NCBI RefSeq assembly: GCF_025465275.1 | Contig: NZ_JAODNK010000044.1 | Coordinates: 1 to 41,521 of the forward strand | Source of the DNA: Nocardia sp. | Lineage (GTDB): Bacteria; Actinomycetota; Actinomycetes; Mycobacteriales; Mycobacteriaceae | Reading direction: 5' to 3' | DNA: 41,521 bases | Shown here: positions 8,244-16,757 of the stretch, piece after piece | Layout of the letters: every line of letters begins with the position of its first letter | Position numbering within the stretch: the first letter of the stretch is position 1 | Made by a program: the position numbers and the translations under genes | Notes under the pieces: model-generated | Told to the model about the DNA's origin: nothing | Database searches by the model: none | What the model saw: the letters and a program-made list of their open reading frames with translations, nothing else

Positions 8244-8395
8244 CAGCCAGATTCGAGGGGCACAGCCAGATTCGAAGGGCGCAGCCAGATTCGAGGGGCA
8301 CAGCCAGATTCGAAGGGCGCAGCCAGATTCGCCGGGCACAGCCAGATTCGAAGGGCGCAGCCAGATTCGCCGGGCACAGCCAGATTCGCCGGGCA
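8244..8395. repeat. Eight tandem 19-bp repeats
   Basis: CAGCCAGATTCGAAGGGCG-type units recur every 19 bp, starting at 8244, 8263, 8282, 8301, 8320, 8339, 8358 and 8377. The units vary at the three bases after ATTCG (AGG, AAG or CCG) and at GCG/GCA. A 19-bp period shifts the reading frame at each unit, so the array is unlikely to encode protein. Degenerate derivatives (CCAGGTTTACGGG and CCAGGTAAACGGG) continue from 8396 to about 8510. The rest of the 8396-8538 stretch holds nothing else I can identify before the next GTG start. Confidence 0.9.
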
Positions 8396-8538
8396 CAGGC
8401 CACGTTTAACGGGGACGCATGCCAGGTTTACGGGGGGCCAAGGCCAGGTTTACGGGCGGCGGCAAGCCACATCGACCGGGGGGCCGCCGGCCAGGTAAAC
8501 GGGGGGCGGCTGACACGGGAGCTAGGTACGGTGGATGT

Positions 8539-10800
8539 GTGGCGACGCATCTGACGCATTGGGGAACATTCGAATCCGTCAGCGACGGAGAGAAGCTCAC
8601 GGCGGTGCGGCCGTGGCACGGGGATCCGGAACCTATGCCGCTGATCGACAATGTCGCTTCGGCGCAGCACCATCGGACCCGGATCGCGCAACCGCATGTC
8701 CGCAAGGGCTGGCTGGACCACGGACCCGGCGCGCCGGGGCGCGGTGACGATCCGTTCGTGCCGGTGTCGTGGGAGACCGCGCTCGAGCTGCTGTCGGGTG
8801 AGCTGCGGCGGGTGTACGACCAGCACGGTCCGGAAGCGGTGTACGGCGGCTCCTATGGCTGGGCCAGCGCCGGACGCTTCCATCATGCGCAGAGCCAGGT
8901 GCATCGCTTTCTCAATGGCCTCGGCGGCTACGTCAGGCATGTCAACAGCTACAGCATGGGCACCTCGAGTGTGCTGCTGCCTCATGTCCTCGGCGAATTG
9001 CACTGGATGCTGGGCCATTCCACCACCAAGACCGTGATCGCCCAGCACAGCGAACTCGTGGTGGCCTTCGGCGGACTGTCCCCGAAGAACACCGCGGTCA
9101 CGCCCGGCGGGGTATCGCGGCACCACAGTCGCGGCTGGGTGGCGGCGGCGCACGCCCGCGGCTGCCGGTTCGTCTCGATCGGCCCCCTGCGCGACGACAT
9201 CACCGCCGAAGCGGATGCGGAATGGCTGGCGCCCCGGCCCGGGACCGATGCGGCGCTGATGCTGGCGCTCGCTCAGGTGCTCGACGCGGAAGGACTGTCG
9301 GACAAGGGCTTTCTCGATAAATACACGGTCGGATTCGAACGGTTCGCGCAGTACCTGCACGGCCGGACCGACGGCGTGGTCAAGGATCCGCGCTGGGCCG
9401 AGCAGATCACCGGGGTGCCCGCCGACCGCATCCAGGCGCTCGCACACGAAATGGCCGGCGCCCGCACCCTCGTCACCGTCAGTTGGTCGCTGCAACGTGC
9501 TCACCACGGCGAACAGCCGGTATGGCTGGGCGTCGTGCTGGCGGCAATGCTCGGCCAGATCGGCCTGCCCGGCGGCGGTTTCGGTCATGGCTACGGCTCG
9601 GCGGGCATGGTCGGCGAACCGGCCCGTGCGCTGTCGGTGCCGCGGTTTCCGCAGGGCCACAACCCGATCGAGACCTTCATCCCCGTCGCCCGGATCGCCG
9701 ATATGCTGCTCGAACCCGGCGCGCCCTACGAATACAATGGCCTGCACCTGCGGTATCCGGATATTCGCCTGGTGTATTGGGCCGGTGGCAATCCGTTCCA
9801 TCACCACCAGGATCTGGCTCGGCTGCGTACCGCCTTCGCGCGACCCGAAACCATCGTTGTGCACGATGCGTTCTGGACGGCCACCACCCGCCACGCCGAT
9901 ATCGTGCTGCCCGCGACCATGACGATCGAACGCGACGACTTCGGCGCCGGTGACAACGACCCGATGTTCGTCCCGATGCCCGCACTGACCCGCCCGCACG
10001 GCCAGGCCCGCGACGACTACGCGATCTTCGCCGAGCTGTCCGAAAAGCTCGGCTTCGGAAAGGAATTCACCGAGGGCCGCACCGCCCAGGAATGGCTGCG
10101 CCACCTCTACGACCAGTGGCGACCGGCTGATCTGCCGGACTTCGATACGTTCTGGGCAGGCGACGGACTCGAACTTCCGGTGGCGGCCGAGCAGGTGCTG
10201 TTCGCCGACTTCCGCGCCGATCCCGAGCAGCATCCGCTGACCACCCCGACCGGTCGCATCGAGATCTTCTCCGAAACCATCGACGGCTTCGGCTATTCCG
10301 ACTGTCCGGGTCATCCGGTCTGGCTGGAGCCCGCGGAGTGGCTGGGAGGCCCTGCGGCGCAACAATTCCCGCTGCAATTGATCGCCAACCAGCCGCGCTC
10401 GAAACTGCACAGCCAGCTCGATGTCGGCGCACACAGTCAGTCCACGAAAATCGCTGGGCGCGAACCGGTCCGGCTGCATCCGCAGGAAGCCGCAGCGCGC
10501 GGGCTGAGTGACGGTGACATCGTGCGGATCGCCAATGATCGCGGCTCGTGCCTGGCCGGGCTGATCATCGATGATGCGGTGCGGCCCGGCGTGGCCCAAT
10601 TGTCCACCGGCGCTTGGTACGACCCGGACCCGAGCGACCCCAGTTTCTGCCGGCACGGCAACCCGAATGTGCTGACCGCCGACCGCCCCTCGTCGACCTT
10701 GAGTCAGGGCTGCACGGGGCAATTGACCCTCGTCGAGATCCAGGCGTATCGAGACGAAGTTCCGGAACTGGCCGTCAGCCACCCGCCCGCGACGGCATGA
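8539..10800 (+). CDS. Molybdopterin oxidoreductase, DMSO/TMAO/biotin-sulfoxide reductase family
   Basis: Likely a bis-MGD enzyme that reduces S- or N-oxides. VYGGSYGWASAGRFHHAQSQ, then NSYSMGTSS places the expected Mo-ligand Ser at residue 139; type III DMSO reductases coordinate Mo through Ser in a YSTGA-like motif. GGNPFHHHQDLARL, ATTRHADIVLPATMTIERDD and the C-terminal molydopterin dinucleotide-binding domain (LIANQPRSKLHSQLD, HPQEAAARGLSDGD) complete the fold. No Tat signal, membrane segment or N-terminal 4Fe-4S Cys cluster is seen, so it should be cytoplasmic like BisC. I chose the GTG at 8539 (MATHLTHWGTFESV) because the frame back to 8419 runs through the repeat region. Length is 753 aa. 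Cofactor-synthesis and partner genes are not in the window, and the substrate cannot be named from sequence alone. Confidence 0.88.
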   Translation: MATHLTHWGTFESVSDGEKLTAVRPWHGDPEPMPLIDNVASAQHHRTRIAQPHVRKGWLDHGPGAPGRGDDPFVPVSWETALELLSGELRRVYDQHGPEAVYGGSYGWASAGRFHHAQSQVHRFLNGLGGYVRHVNSYSMGTSSVLLPHVLGELHWMLGHSTTKTVIAQHSELVVAFGGLSPKNTAVTPGGVSRHHSRGWVAAAHARGCRFVSIGPLRDDITAEADAEWLAPRPGTDAALMLALAQVLDAEGLSDKGFLDKYTVGFERFAQYLHGRTDGVVKDPRWAEQITGVPADRIQALAHEMAGARTLVTVSWSLQRAHHGEQPVWLGVVLAAMLGQIGLPGGGFGHGYGSAGMVGEPARALSVPRFPQGHNPIETFIPVARIADMLLEPGAPYEYNGLHLRYPDIRLVYWAGGNPFHHHQDLARLRTAFARPETIVVHDAFWTATTRHADIVLPATMTIERDDFGAGDNDPMFVPMPALTRPHGQARDDYAIFAELSEKLGFGKEFTEGRTAQEWLRHLYDQWRPADLPDFDTFWAGDGLELPVAAEQVLFADFRADPEQHPLTTPTGRIEIFSETIDGFGYSDCPGHPVWLEPAEWLGGPAAQQFPLQLIANQPRSKLHSQLDVGAHSQSTKIAGREPVRLHPQEAAARGLSDGDIVRIANDRGSCLAGLIIDDAVRPGVAQLSTGAWYDPDPSDPSFCRHGNPNVLTADRPSSTLSQGCTGQLTLVEIQAYRDEVPELAVSHPPATA

Positions 10801-11431
10801 GGCGTGGAGCCAATGCCACGGTCGAGGTGCGAAATACGTTGGGGCTCATGCCTCTGTGACGTTTGAAAGCGGCACTGAAGCCGAAAGCATCGGCATAGCC
10901 GAGTGACTTGGCGATCTGGACGACGGTGAGATCCGTTGTGCAGAGCAGTTCTTCGGCCTCGTCCATGCGAAATTCGGTGAGGTACGCCAGCGGTGGGCGG
11001 CCCATGACGGCGGCGAAGCGTTTGGCGAACAGCGCCCGCGAGACACCGGATGTGGCAGCGAGGGAGGCCACCGTCCAGGACACTCCCGGGCGGGCGTGCA
11101 TGGCCTGCAGTGCGGGCGCGACCAGCTCATCGTTCACGCCGCGATACCAACTCGGCGCCTCCGCACCCGCCTTCTCGAACCAGCTGCGCAGGGTGCACAC
11201 CAGACCCCAGTCCAGCAGTCGATCCATCATGGCCTGCGATCCGGCGCTCTGCCCCACGGCTGCCGCGGCGGCCGCTTCCATCCATGGGCAGAGATCGGTG
11301 TCGTCGGCGACCACCAGTACCGGCGGGAGGGCGCGCACCAAACGCTCGTGGCGGCGAGCAGGGGCGTGATACGCGCCGACGACCAGGACAGTCGCGTTCT
11401 CGGAGTCGTCACACCAGGCAATGCCGCTCAA
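10775..11431 (-). pseudogene. AraC-family regulator missing its N-terminal cupin half
   Basis: The protein matches the C-terminal two thirds of cupin-type AraC regulators: ATVLVVGAY, LVRALPPVLVV, DRLLDWGLVCTLRSWF, then two HTHs (WTVASLAATSGVSRALFAKRF and LTVVQIAKSLGYADAFGFSA, ending FKRHRGMSP). Full-length members have about 100 more residues of cupin barrel at the front. Here the frame meets a TAG at 11477-11479, only 15 codons before the TTG that would have to serve as start, and that stretch has no ATG or GTG. The family-like sequence begins abruptly at about residue 1. The gene therefore looks 5'-truncated by a deletion. Its end overlaps the convergent molybdoenzyme gene by 26 bp. Confidence 0.7.
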
Positions 11432-11675
11432 ATCCGCTGCGTCACAAGCTTCCTCGGCGAAGCAGGCGATCTCGTACTACTGCGGACTTTCCGACTCCCG
11501 CATAGCACTACTCCCCGACGCCGAAGAACGCCCCCAACGCCTCGACGCCCAGGGCACCCTCCACATCGGCGACGCCGTCACCGGTGCAGCCCGCGCCGCC
11601 CACTTCACCGAATTCGAAACCAAGGCAGCGGAATACGTCACCGAATTCCTCACCGCCGACCGCGTCCCCGCCTGA
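11421..11675 (+). pseudogene. Probable 3' fragment of an unrecognised gene
   Basis: An 84-codon frame from an ATG at 11421. The first ~18 codons read antisense to the AraC remnant and look random. From about 11475 the sequence becomes protein-like: SDSRIALLPDAEERPQRLDA, GTLHIGDAVTGAARAAHFTE and FETKAAEYVTEFL. I do not recognise the family. Head-to-head with the truncated AraC gene, it looks like the surviving 3' end of a gene that was once divergent from it. Confidence 0.4.
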
Positions 11676-11709
11676 TCCCGCGCGCTTGTTCGTCACTCGC
11701 CGCACGAAA

Positions 11710-11816
11710 TCGCCTGCTACTCCATGCGCACGAGGCGAACGTCTGCGCCAGGATGTCGCGCACACGTTCGCCCCCGGCGCGCGCATTCGCCTGCTATTCC
11801 ATGCGCGGAGGCGAAC
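11710..11816. repeat. Two direct 30-31-bp repeats with terminal inverted ends
   Basis: TCGCCTGCTAYTCCATGCGC followed by GAGGCGAAC occurs at 11710-11740 and 11787-11816, with a TCGCCT...AGGCGA inverted pair in each copy. The 46 bp between them contain another GTTCGCC. The pair lies just past the purC stop (11829, minus strand) and may help end that transcript. Confidence 0.75.
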
Positions 11817-11828
11817 CTGTCCACGCGA

Positions 11829-12665
11829 CTACAGGGAGATGCCGGTCCAGGGATTGCCGGTGATGAGTTCGTAGGCCTGCATGTACTTCTGGCGCGTGAC
11901 GTCGATGACCTCGGCGGGGAGCTCGGGGCCGGGGTATTCCTTGTTCCAGCCGGTGGAGACCGACCAGTCGCGGACGTACTGCTTGTCGAAGGAGGCCTGG
12001 GGGCGGCCGGGCTCGTAGTCGTCGGCGGGCCAGAAGCGCGAGGAATCGGAGGTGAGGACCTCGTCGCCGAGGGTGAGAACGTCACCGTCCCAGCCGAATT
12101 CGACCTTGGTGTCGGCAATGATGACGCCACGGCCGGCGGCATGCTCGGCGCCGCGCGTGTAGACCGCGAGGGTCAGGTCGCGCAGCTGCTCGGCGACCTC
12201 GCGGCCCTCCTGGTTCACCACATCGGCGAAGGAGATGGGCTCGTCGTGGCCCTCGTCGGCCTTGGTGGTGGGGGTGAAGAGCGGCTCGGGCAGCTTGTCG
12301 CCGTCGCGCAGGCCGGGCGGCAGCGCGATGCCGGAAACCGTGCCGCTGCGCTTGTACTCGGCCAGACCGCCACCGGTCAGGTAACCGCGGGCGATGCATT
12401 CGACCTTCAGCATCTTCAGCGGCTTCACGCGCACACCGCGGCCCGCGAACTCGGCGGGCACATCGGTGGTGGAGAGAATGTGGTTGGGGACATCACCGAA
12501 GAAGTCGAACCACCAGTTCGACAGCTGGGTGAGCATCGCCCCCTTCTCCGGAATCGGGGTGGGCAGCACCACGTCGAACACCGACACCCGGTCCGAGGCG
12601 ACCAGGATCAGCGAATCGCCGTCCTCGTACAGGTCGCGCACCTTACCGGCGTGGATGTGCTTCAA
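11829..12665 (-). CDS. purC: Phosphoribosylaminoimidazole-succinocarboxamide synthase
   Basis: SAICAR synthetase of de novo purine synthesis: ATP-dependent joining of aspartate to CAIR. The N-terminal GKVRDLYEDGDSLILVASDR with SVFDVVL, then IPEKGAMLTQLSNWWF, VECIARGYLTGG and KLPEPLFTPTTKAD near residue 130, and IADTKVEFGWD are the standard motifs. DSSRFWP and SFDKQYVRDW form the C-terminal signature. I keep the TTG at 12665 because AGGAGG lies 4-5 nt upstream and the frame then begins right before the conserved region. Length 278 aa is close to normal. It is divergent from pepN across 274 bp. Confidence 0.95.
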   Translation of the reverse strand: MKHIHAGKVRDLYEDGDSLILVASDRVSVFDVVLPTPIPEKGAMLTQLSNWWFDFFGDVPNHILSTTDVPAEFAGRGVRVKPLKMLKVECIARGYLTGGGLAEYKRSGTVSGIALPPGLRDGDKLPEPLFTPTTKADEGHDEPISFADVVNQEGREVAEQLRDLTLAVYTRGAEHAAGRGVIIADTKVEFGWDGDVLTLGDEVLTSDSSRFWPADDYEPGRPQASFDKQYVRDWSVSTGWNKEYPGPELPAEVIDVTRQKYMQAYELITGNPWTGISL

Positions 12666-12939
12666 CTGTCCTCCTCATACTGGGATTGCTGCCGCCGCAC
12701 AGCCTACCGACGGGGGTTCGCCGCCCCGCACCCCGGCAGACCCCTGTCCGGTGTAGCCGCCATCAGACCGCCCGACGTGGCATTCTGGGCAAGGTCGCGC
12801 CCTGAACCCGGCGGCGAGTGGAGAATTGGTCGGTCCACTCACCAGCCGGTACAGGCGCATGGCATGACCGCGGGCAGCGTCGCCCACGGCATTTGCGGTT
12901 CACCGCAACGCACAGTTCTCCGAGAGCGAAGGAGCCCCC
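12666..12939. promoter_or_regulatory. Divergent purC/pepN intergenic region
   Basis: This 274-bp stretch holds the promoters of both genes by position. I see a strong AGGAGG for purC near 12669-12674 and AAGGAG before the pepN TTG. I find no clear -10/-35 pair, riboswitch or palindrome. Confidence 0.4.
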
Positions 12940-15531
12940 TTGTCCGCACCGAATCTCACCCGCGAGCAGGCGATCGAACGCGCAGCAACGGTCCAGGTGG
13001 AGAACTACCGCGTCGAATTGGATTTGACCGGACAACCCACCAGCGCCGAAGCCGCGACGAGCGATCGTTTCTTCTCACGTTCCACGGTGACGTTCACGGC
13101 GACACCGGGCGGACAGACCTTCATCGACTTCGTGGGCGCGGGCATCCGCTCGGCCGTCCTCAACGGCGCCCCCGTCGACGTGAGCGATTACGACGAGTCG
13201 AAGGGCCTGACCCTCACCGGCCTGGCCGCGCGCAATGAACTGGTCATCGAGGCCGATGCCGAGTATTCGCACACCGGCGAGGGCCTGCACCGGTTCGTCG
13301 ACCCCACCGATAACAAGGTGTACCTGTACTCGCAGTTCGAAACCGCCGATGCCAAGCGCATGTTCGCCTGCTTCGACCAGCCGGACCTCAAGGCGACCTA
13401 CGACGTGATCGTGAGCGCGCCTGCGGACTGGGAGGTCATCTCCAATGGCGCGGGCATCGCGACCCGCACCATCGGCGCCGTGGTCGAGCACACCTTCGCC
13501 ACCACGCCGCGCATGAGCACCTATCTGGTGGCGCTCATCGCCGGGCCGTACGCCAAGTGGACCGACAGCTTCCGCGACGAGCACGGCGAGATCCCGCTGG
13601 GCCTGTACTGCCGCGCCTCGCTGGCCGAATACATGGACCACGAACGACTTTTCACCGAAACCAAGCAAGGTTTCGGCTTCTATCACACCAATTTCGGTGT
13701 GCCCTATGCCTTCGGCAAGTACGACCAGCTGTTCGTGCCCGAATTCAATGCCGGCGCAATGGAGAACGCGGGCGCGGTCACCTTCCTGGAGGATTATGTC
13801 TTCCGCTCCAAGGTGACTCGCGCCTCCTACGAGCGCCGCTGCGAGACCGTGCTGCACGAGATGGCGCACATGTGGTTCGGCGATCTGGTCACCATGAAGT
13901 GGTGGGACGACCTGTGGTTGAACGAATCCTTCGCCACCTTCGCCTCGGTGCTCTGCCAGGTCGGTGCGACCGAATACACCAATGCCTGGACCACTTTCGC
14001 CAATGTCGAGAAGTCCTGGGCGTACCGGCAGGATCAGCTGCCCTCCACCCACCCCATTGCCGCCGATATCCCGGACCTGCACGCGGTCGAGGTGAACTTC
14101 GACGGAATCACCTATGCCAAGGGCGCTTCGGTGCTCAAGCAGCTGGTGGCCTATGTCGGTCAGGAGCCGTTCCTGGCGGGCCTGCGCGACTACTTCACCC
14201 AACATGCCTACGGCAACGCGACTTTCGACGATCTGGTCGGCGCGCTGGAGAAGGCGTCCGGCCGCGATCTGTCCGACTGGGGTGCGCAGTGGCTCAAGAC
14301 CACCGGCCTGAACATCCTGCGTCCGGAGTTCGAGGTGGACGCCGACGGCAAGTACAGCTCCTTCACCGTCATCCAGAACGGCGCCGCGCCGGGCGCGGGT
14401 GAGCGTCGTACACATCGCCTGGCCATCGGCGTCTACGACGATCAGAACGGAAAGCTGGTGCGCACCAACCGCATCGAGCTCGATGTGAATCCGGACGAGC
14501 GCACCGAGGTGCCTGAGCTGATCGGTGTCGCACAGGGCAAGCTGGTGCTGGTCAATGATGACGACCTCACCTACTGCTCGGTGCGCCTGGATGCCGGCTC
14601 CCTCGATACCGTCCTCGCCCGCATCGCCGATATCGCCGAGCCGCTCCCCCGCACCCTGGCCTGGTCGGCCGCGTGGGAAATGACCCGGCAGGCCGAGATG
14701 CGGGCCCGCGATTTCGTGGCGCTGGTGCAGCGCGGCGTGAGCGCGGAGACCGAAATCGGTGTGGTGCAGCGCCTTCTCATGCAGGCGCACACCGCACTGT
14801 CCTCCTACGCCGACCCGAACTGGGCCACCGAAACCGGCTGGCCCGAATTCGCCGACCGCCTGCTGCAGCTGGCCCGGGCCGCCGCACCGGGCTCCGATGA
14901 GCAGCTGGCCTTCGCCAACGCGCTCACCGGCGCACACCTGTCGGTCCGCCACGTCGAAGCGCTGCGACAGGTCCTCGAGGGCGATACCGCCGCAGCCGGG
15001 CTCCCCGGCCTGGAGGTCGACACCGATCTGCGCTGGCGGCTCATCCAATCCCTCGCCGCCAACGGCGCGCTCGACGCCGACGGCATCGAAACCCCGGTCA
15101 TCGACGCCGAATTGGATCGCGACCCGACCGCCGCGGGCCGCCGCCAGGCCGCTGCGGCCGCCACCGCGCGCCCGCAGATCCCGGTCAAGGCCAAGGCCTG
15201 GGCAACGGTCATGGAAGACGACTCCGTGCCCAATATCACCGCCCGCGCCATCGTCGCCGGCTTCGCCCCGGTGGGCCAGTCCCACCTGCTGACGCCGTAC
15301 ATCGAACGCTACTTCGCCGAAATCGCCTCCGTCTGGGAGCGCCGCTCCAGCGAGGTCGCCCAAACCGTCGTAGTAGGCCTCTACCCGCACTGGTCCATCA
15401 CCGAAGAGGCAGTGGCAGTAGCCGACAAGTTCCTCGCCGACGACCACCCCCCGGCCCTGCGCCGCCTCGTGGTCGAAGGCAAAGCCGGCATCGAACGCTC
15501 CCTCCGCGCCCGCACCTTCGACAAGCAGTAA
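12940..15531 (+). CDS. pepN: Aminopeptidase N (M1 family)
   Basis: Zinc aminopeptidase that removes N-terminal residues from peptides in the cytoplasm, including peptides released by proteases. The substrate-binding GAMEN motif is at residues 272-276. The zinc motif HEMAH at 306-310 is followed by Glu329 in WLNESFA, giving the full HExxH-x18-E site. The C-terminal ERAP1-like helical domain runs from about residue 530. The start is TTG at 12940 with AAGGAG about 8 nt upstream; the protein begins MSAPNLTREQAIERAA. At 863 aa it matches Rv2467. It is followed by the repeat array and the accessory ClpP pair, an arrangement that could be functionally convenient but is not evidence of one transcript. 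Confidence 0.95.
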   Translation: MSAPNLTREQAIERAATVQVENYRVELDLTGQPTSAEAATSDRFFSRSTVTFTATPGGQTFIDFVGAGIRSAVLNGAPVDVSDYDESKGLTLTGLAARNELVIEADAEYSHTGEGLHRFVDPTDNKVYLYSQFETADAKRMFACFDQPDLKATYDVIVSAPADWEVISNGAGIATRTIGAVVEHTFATTPRMSTYLVALIAGPYAKWTDSFRDEHGEIPLGLYCRASLAEYMDHERLFTETKQGFGFYHTNFGVPYAFGKYDQLFVPEFNAGAMENAGAVTFLEDYVFRSKVTRASYERRCETVLHEMAHMWFGDLVTMKWWDDLWLNESFATFASVLCQVGATEYTNAWTTFANVEKSWAYRQDQLPSTHPIAADIPDLHAVEVNFDGITYAKGASVLKQLVAYVGQEPFLAGLRDYFTQHAYGNATFDDLVGALEKASGRDLSDWGAQWLKTTGLNILRPEFEVDADGKYSSFTVIQNGAAPGAGERRTHRLAIGVYDDQNGKLVRTNRIELDVNPDERTEVPELIGVAQGKLVLVNDDDLTYCSVRLDAGSLDTVLARIADIAEPLPRTLAWSAAWEMTRQAEMRARDFVALVQRGVSAETEIGVVQRLLMQAHTALSSYADPNWATETGWPEFADRLLQLARAAAPGSDEQLAFANALTGAHLSVRHVEALRQVLEGDTAAAGLPGLEVDTDLRWRLIQSLAANGALDADGIETPVIDAELDRDPTAAGRRQAAAAATARPQIPVKAKAWATVMEDDSVPNITARAIVAGFAPVGQSHLLTPYIERYFAEIASVWERRSSEVAQTVVVGLYPHWSITEEAVAVADKFLADDHPPALRRLVVEGKAGIERSLRARTFDKQ

Positions 15532-15590
15532 CCCCCACCCCCGCAGCCCCTCCCGCCTCCTGCGGCAGAGCCTGCGGCCTTCCATCGAAC

Positions 15591-16077
15591 CGAACAGCCC
15601 GTGTCTAATCCGAACAGCCCCGATAGGCGTTGTGAGGACAGGACACGGGCTGTTCCGCCTTCAGGCCAACTCCCTGCACGCGGACGCAGCGCGCCGAAGG
15701 GTGCACGCATGCCCCCGGATCGACGGCACAACCCGTGTCCAATCCGCACAGCCCGTGCCTCATCCGAACAGCCCCCACAGGGGTTGCGCGGACAGGACAC
15801 GGGCTGTTCCGCCTTCAGGCCAACTCCCTGCACGCGGACGCAGCGCGCCGAGGGGTGCACGCACGCCCCCGGATCGACGGCACAACCCGTGTCCAATCCG
15901 CACAGCCTCGATAGGCGTTGCGCGGACGGGACACGGGCTGTTCGCTTTCTGGCCGACGACCTGCACACGGACGCAGCGCGCCGAGGGTGGACGCGCGCTA
16001 CCGGATCGACGGCACAGCCCGTGTCATATCGGTACAGCGTTGAGAGGCGTTGTGTGGCACGGACATGGGCTGTTCGG
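15591..16077. repeat. Array of four hairpin-bearing repeat units
   Basis: The units carry an inverted pair, AACAGCCCGTGTC on the left and GACACGGGCTGTT on the right. Right arms begin near 15642, 15796, 15928 and 16062. The first pair (15592-15605 with 15642-15655) is 14 bp and perfect; the last is degenerate. Units are joined by conserved linkers of about 75 bp (CTGCACGCGGACGCAGCGCG and GGATCGACGGCACA are constant). Linker-to-linker distances are 154 and then 133 bp, neither divisible by 3, so coding is unlikely. The region from 15532 to 16151 contains no gene. It lies between pepN and the ClpP-like operon. Confidence 0.85.
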
Positions 16078-16083
16078 CCGTGC

Positions 16084-16109
16084 TGCTGTGGGCAGATCCG
16101 CTGTGGGCA
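16084..16109 (+). promoter_or_regulatory. Two degenerate ClgR/PopR-like half palindromes
   Basis: TGCTGTGGGCA (16084-16094) and CGCTGTGGGCA (16099-16109) repeat at 15 bp, 43-68 bp before the first ClpP-like start. Each partly matches the actinobacterial ClgR pattern CGC-Y-N-A-N-R-GCG (about 8 and 9 of 11 positions, from memory). The presence of a ClgR/PopR-type gene nearby makes an operator plausible; the match is weak. Confidence 0.3.
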
Positions 16110-16151
16110 GCACCGGCGGAAACTGGCGTGGGGGTGGGGCACGGTGGGGGC

Positions 16152-16757
16152 ATGGCACAAGACGACAAGACGCCGATGTTCAACTGGCGCACTAGGGAAC
16201 AGCTGTTCAGCCGGCGAATTCTGGTGCTGGACGGGCCGCTCGATGATGACAATGGGGCACTGCTCATGACGCAGATGCTGCAATTGGCGGCGGAGGATTC
16301 CGAGGCGGGGATCTCGCTGTGGATTCACTCGCCGGGTGGGTCGGTGCCCGCCATGCTGGCCATTCGGGATGTCATGCGGCTGGTGCCGTGCGAGGTGTCG
16401 ACGCTGGCGCTCGGGTTGGCTTGCAGCGCAGGGCAATTCCTATTGTCCTCCGGGACGGCGGGGCGGCGGTTCGCGCTGCCGCACGCCCGGATTCTCATGC
16501 ATCAGGGGTCGGCGGGTATCGGCGGCAGTGCGGTCGAGGTGGAGGTGCAGGCCGATGATCTGCGCTACACCGTGCAGACCGTGCTCGGGCTGATCGCCGA
16601 GGACACCGGACAGCCCTTCGACCAGGTCTACGAGGATTCCCTGCACGACAGGTGGTTCACCGCACCGCAGGCGCAGGAATACGGGTTCATCGACGGGATC
16701 GTCGAATCCTTCTGGCAGATCGTTCCGCAACGGCACAAGGTGGGGATCTCGCAATGA
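16152..16757 (+). CDS. ClpP-family peptidase subunit with intact triad
   Basis: Serine peptidase subunit of the ATP-dependent Clp protease family, cytoplasmic, expected to form heptameric rings. SLWIHSPGGSVPAMLAIRDV contains the oxyanion SPGG loop. LACSAGQFLL places the nucleophile Ser92, HARILMHQ gives His117, and LHDRWFTAPQAQEYGFID gives Asp166, so the catalytic triad is complete. The N terminus is short, without an obvious propeptide. ACS-A-G replaces the usual AASMG, and the identity to canonical ClpP is visibly low. I chose the ATG at 16152 because GGTGGGGG lies just upstream and the product starts right before the fold; the open frame from 16050 adds non-family residues. The stop overlaps the next gene's ATG (ATGA), so the two subunits are translationally coupled. 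Confidence 0.88.
   Translation: MAQDDKTPMFNWRTREQLFSRRILVLDGPLDDDNGALLMTQMLQLAAEDSEAGISLWIHSPGGSVPAMLAIRDVMRLVPCEVSTLALGLACSAGQFLLSSGTAGRRFALPHARILMHQGSAGIGGSAVEVEVQADDLRYTVQTVLGLIAEDTGQPFDQVYEDSLHDRWFTAPQAQEYGFIDGIVESFWQIVPQRHKVGISQ

Noticed and set aside
8428..10782. 784-aa minus-strand ORF
   Set aside because: It is the antisense shadow of the molybdoenzyme gene, kept open by high GC in third codon positions; the plus frame has clear family motifs.
11724..13238. 504-aa plus-strand ORF covering purC
   Set aside because: Antisense to purC, whose motifs and Shine-Dalgarno are clear.
13075..15585. 836-aa minus-strand ORF
   Set aside because: Antisense shadow of pepN with no family motifs.
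15591..16077. Repeat-containing protein encoded by the hairpin array
   Set aside because: The unit lengths of 154 and 133 bp change reading frame from copy to copy, so no repeated peptide is maintained.
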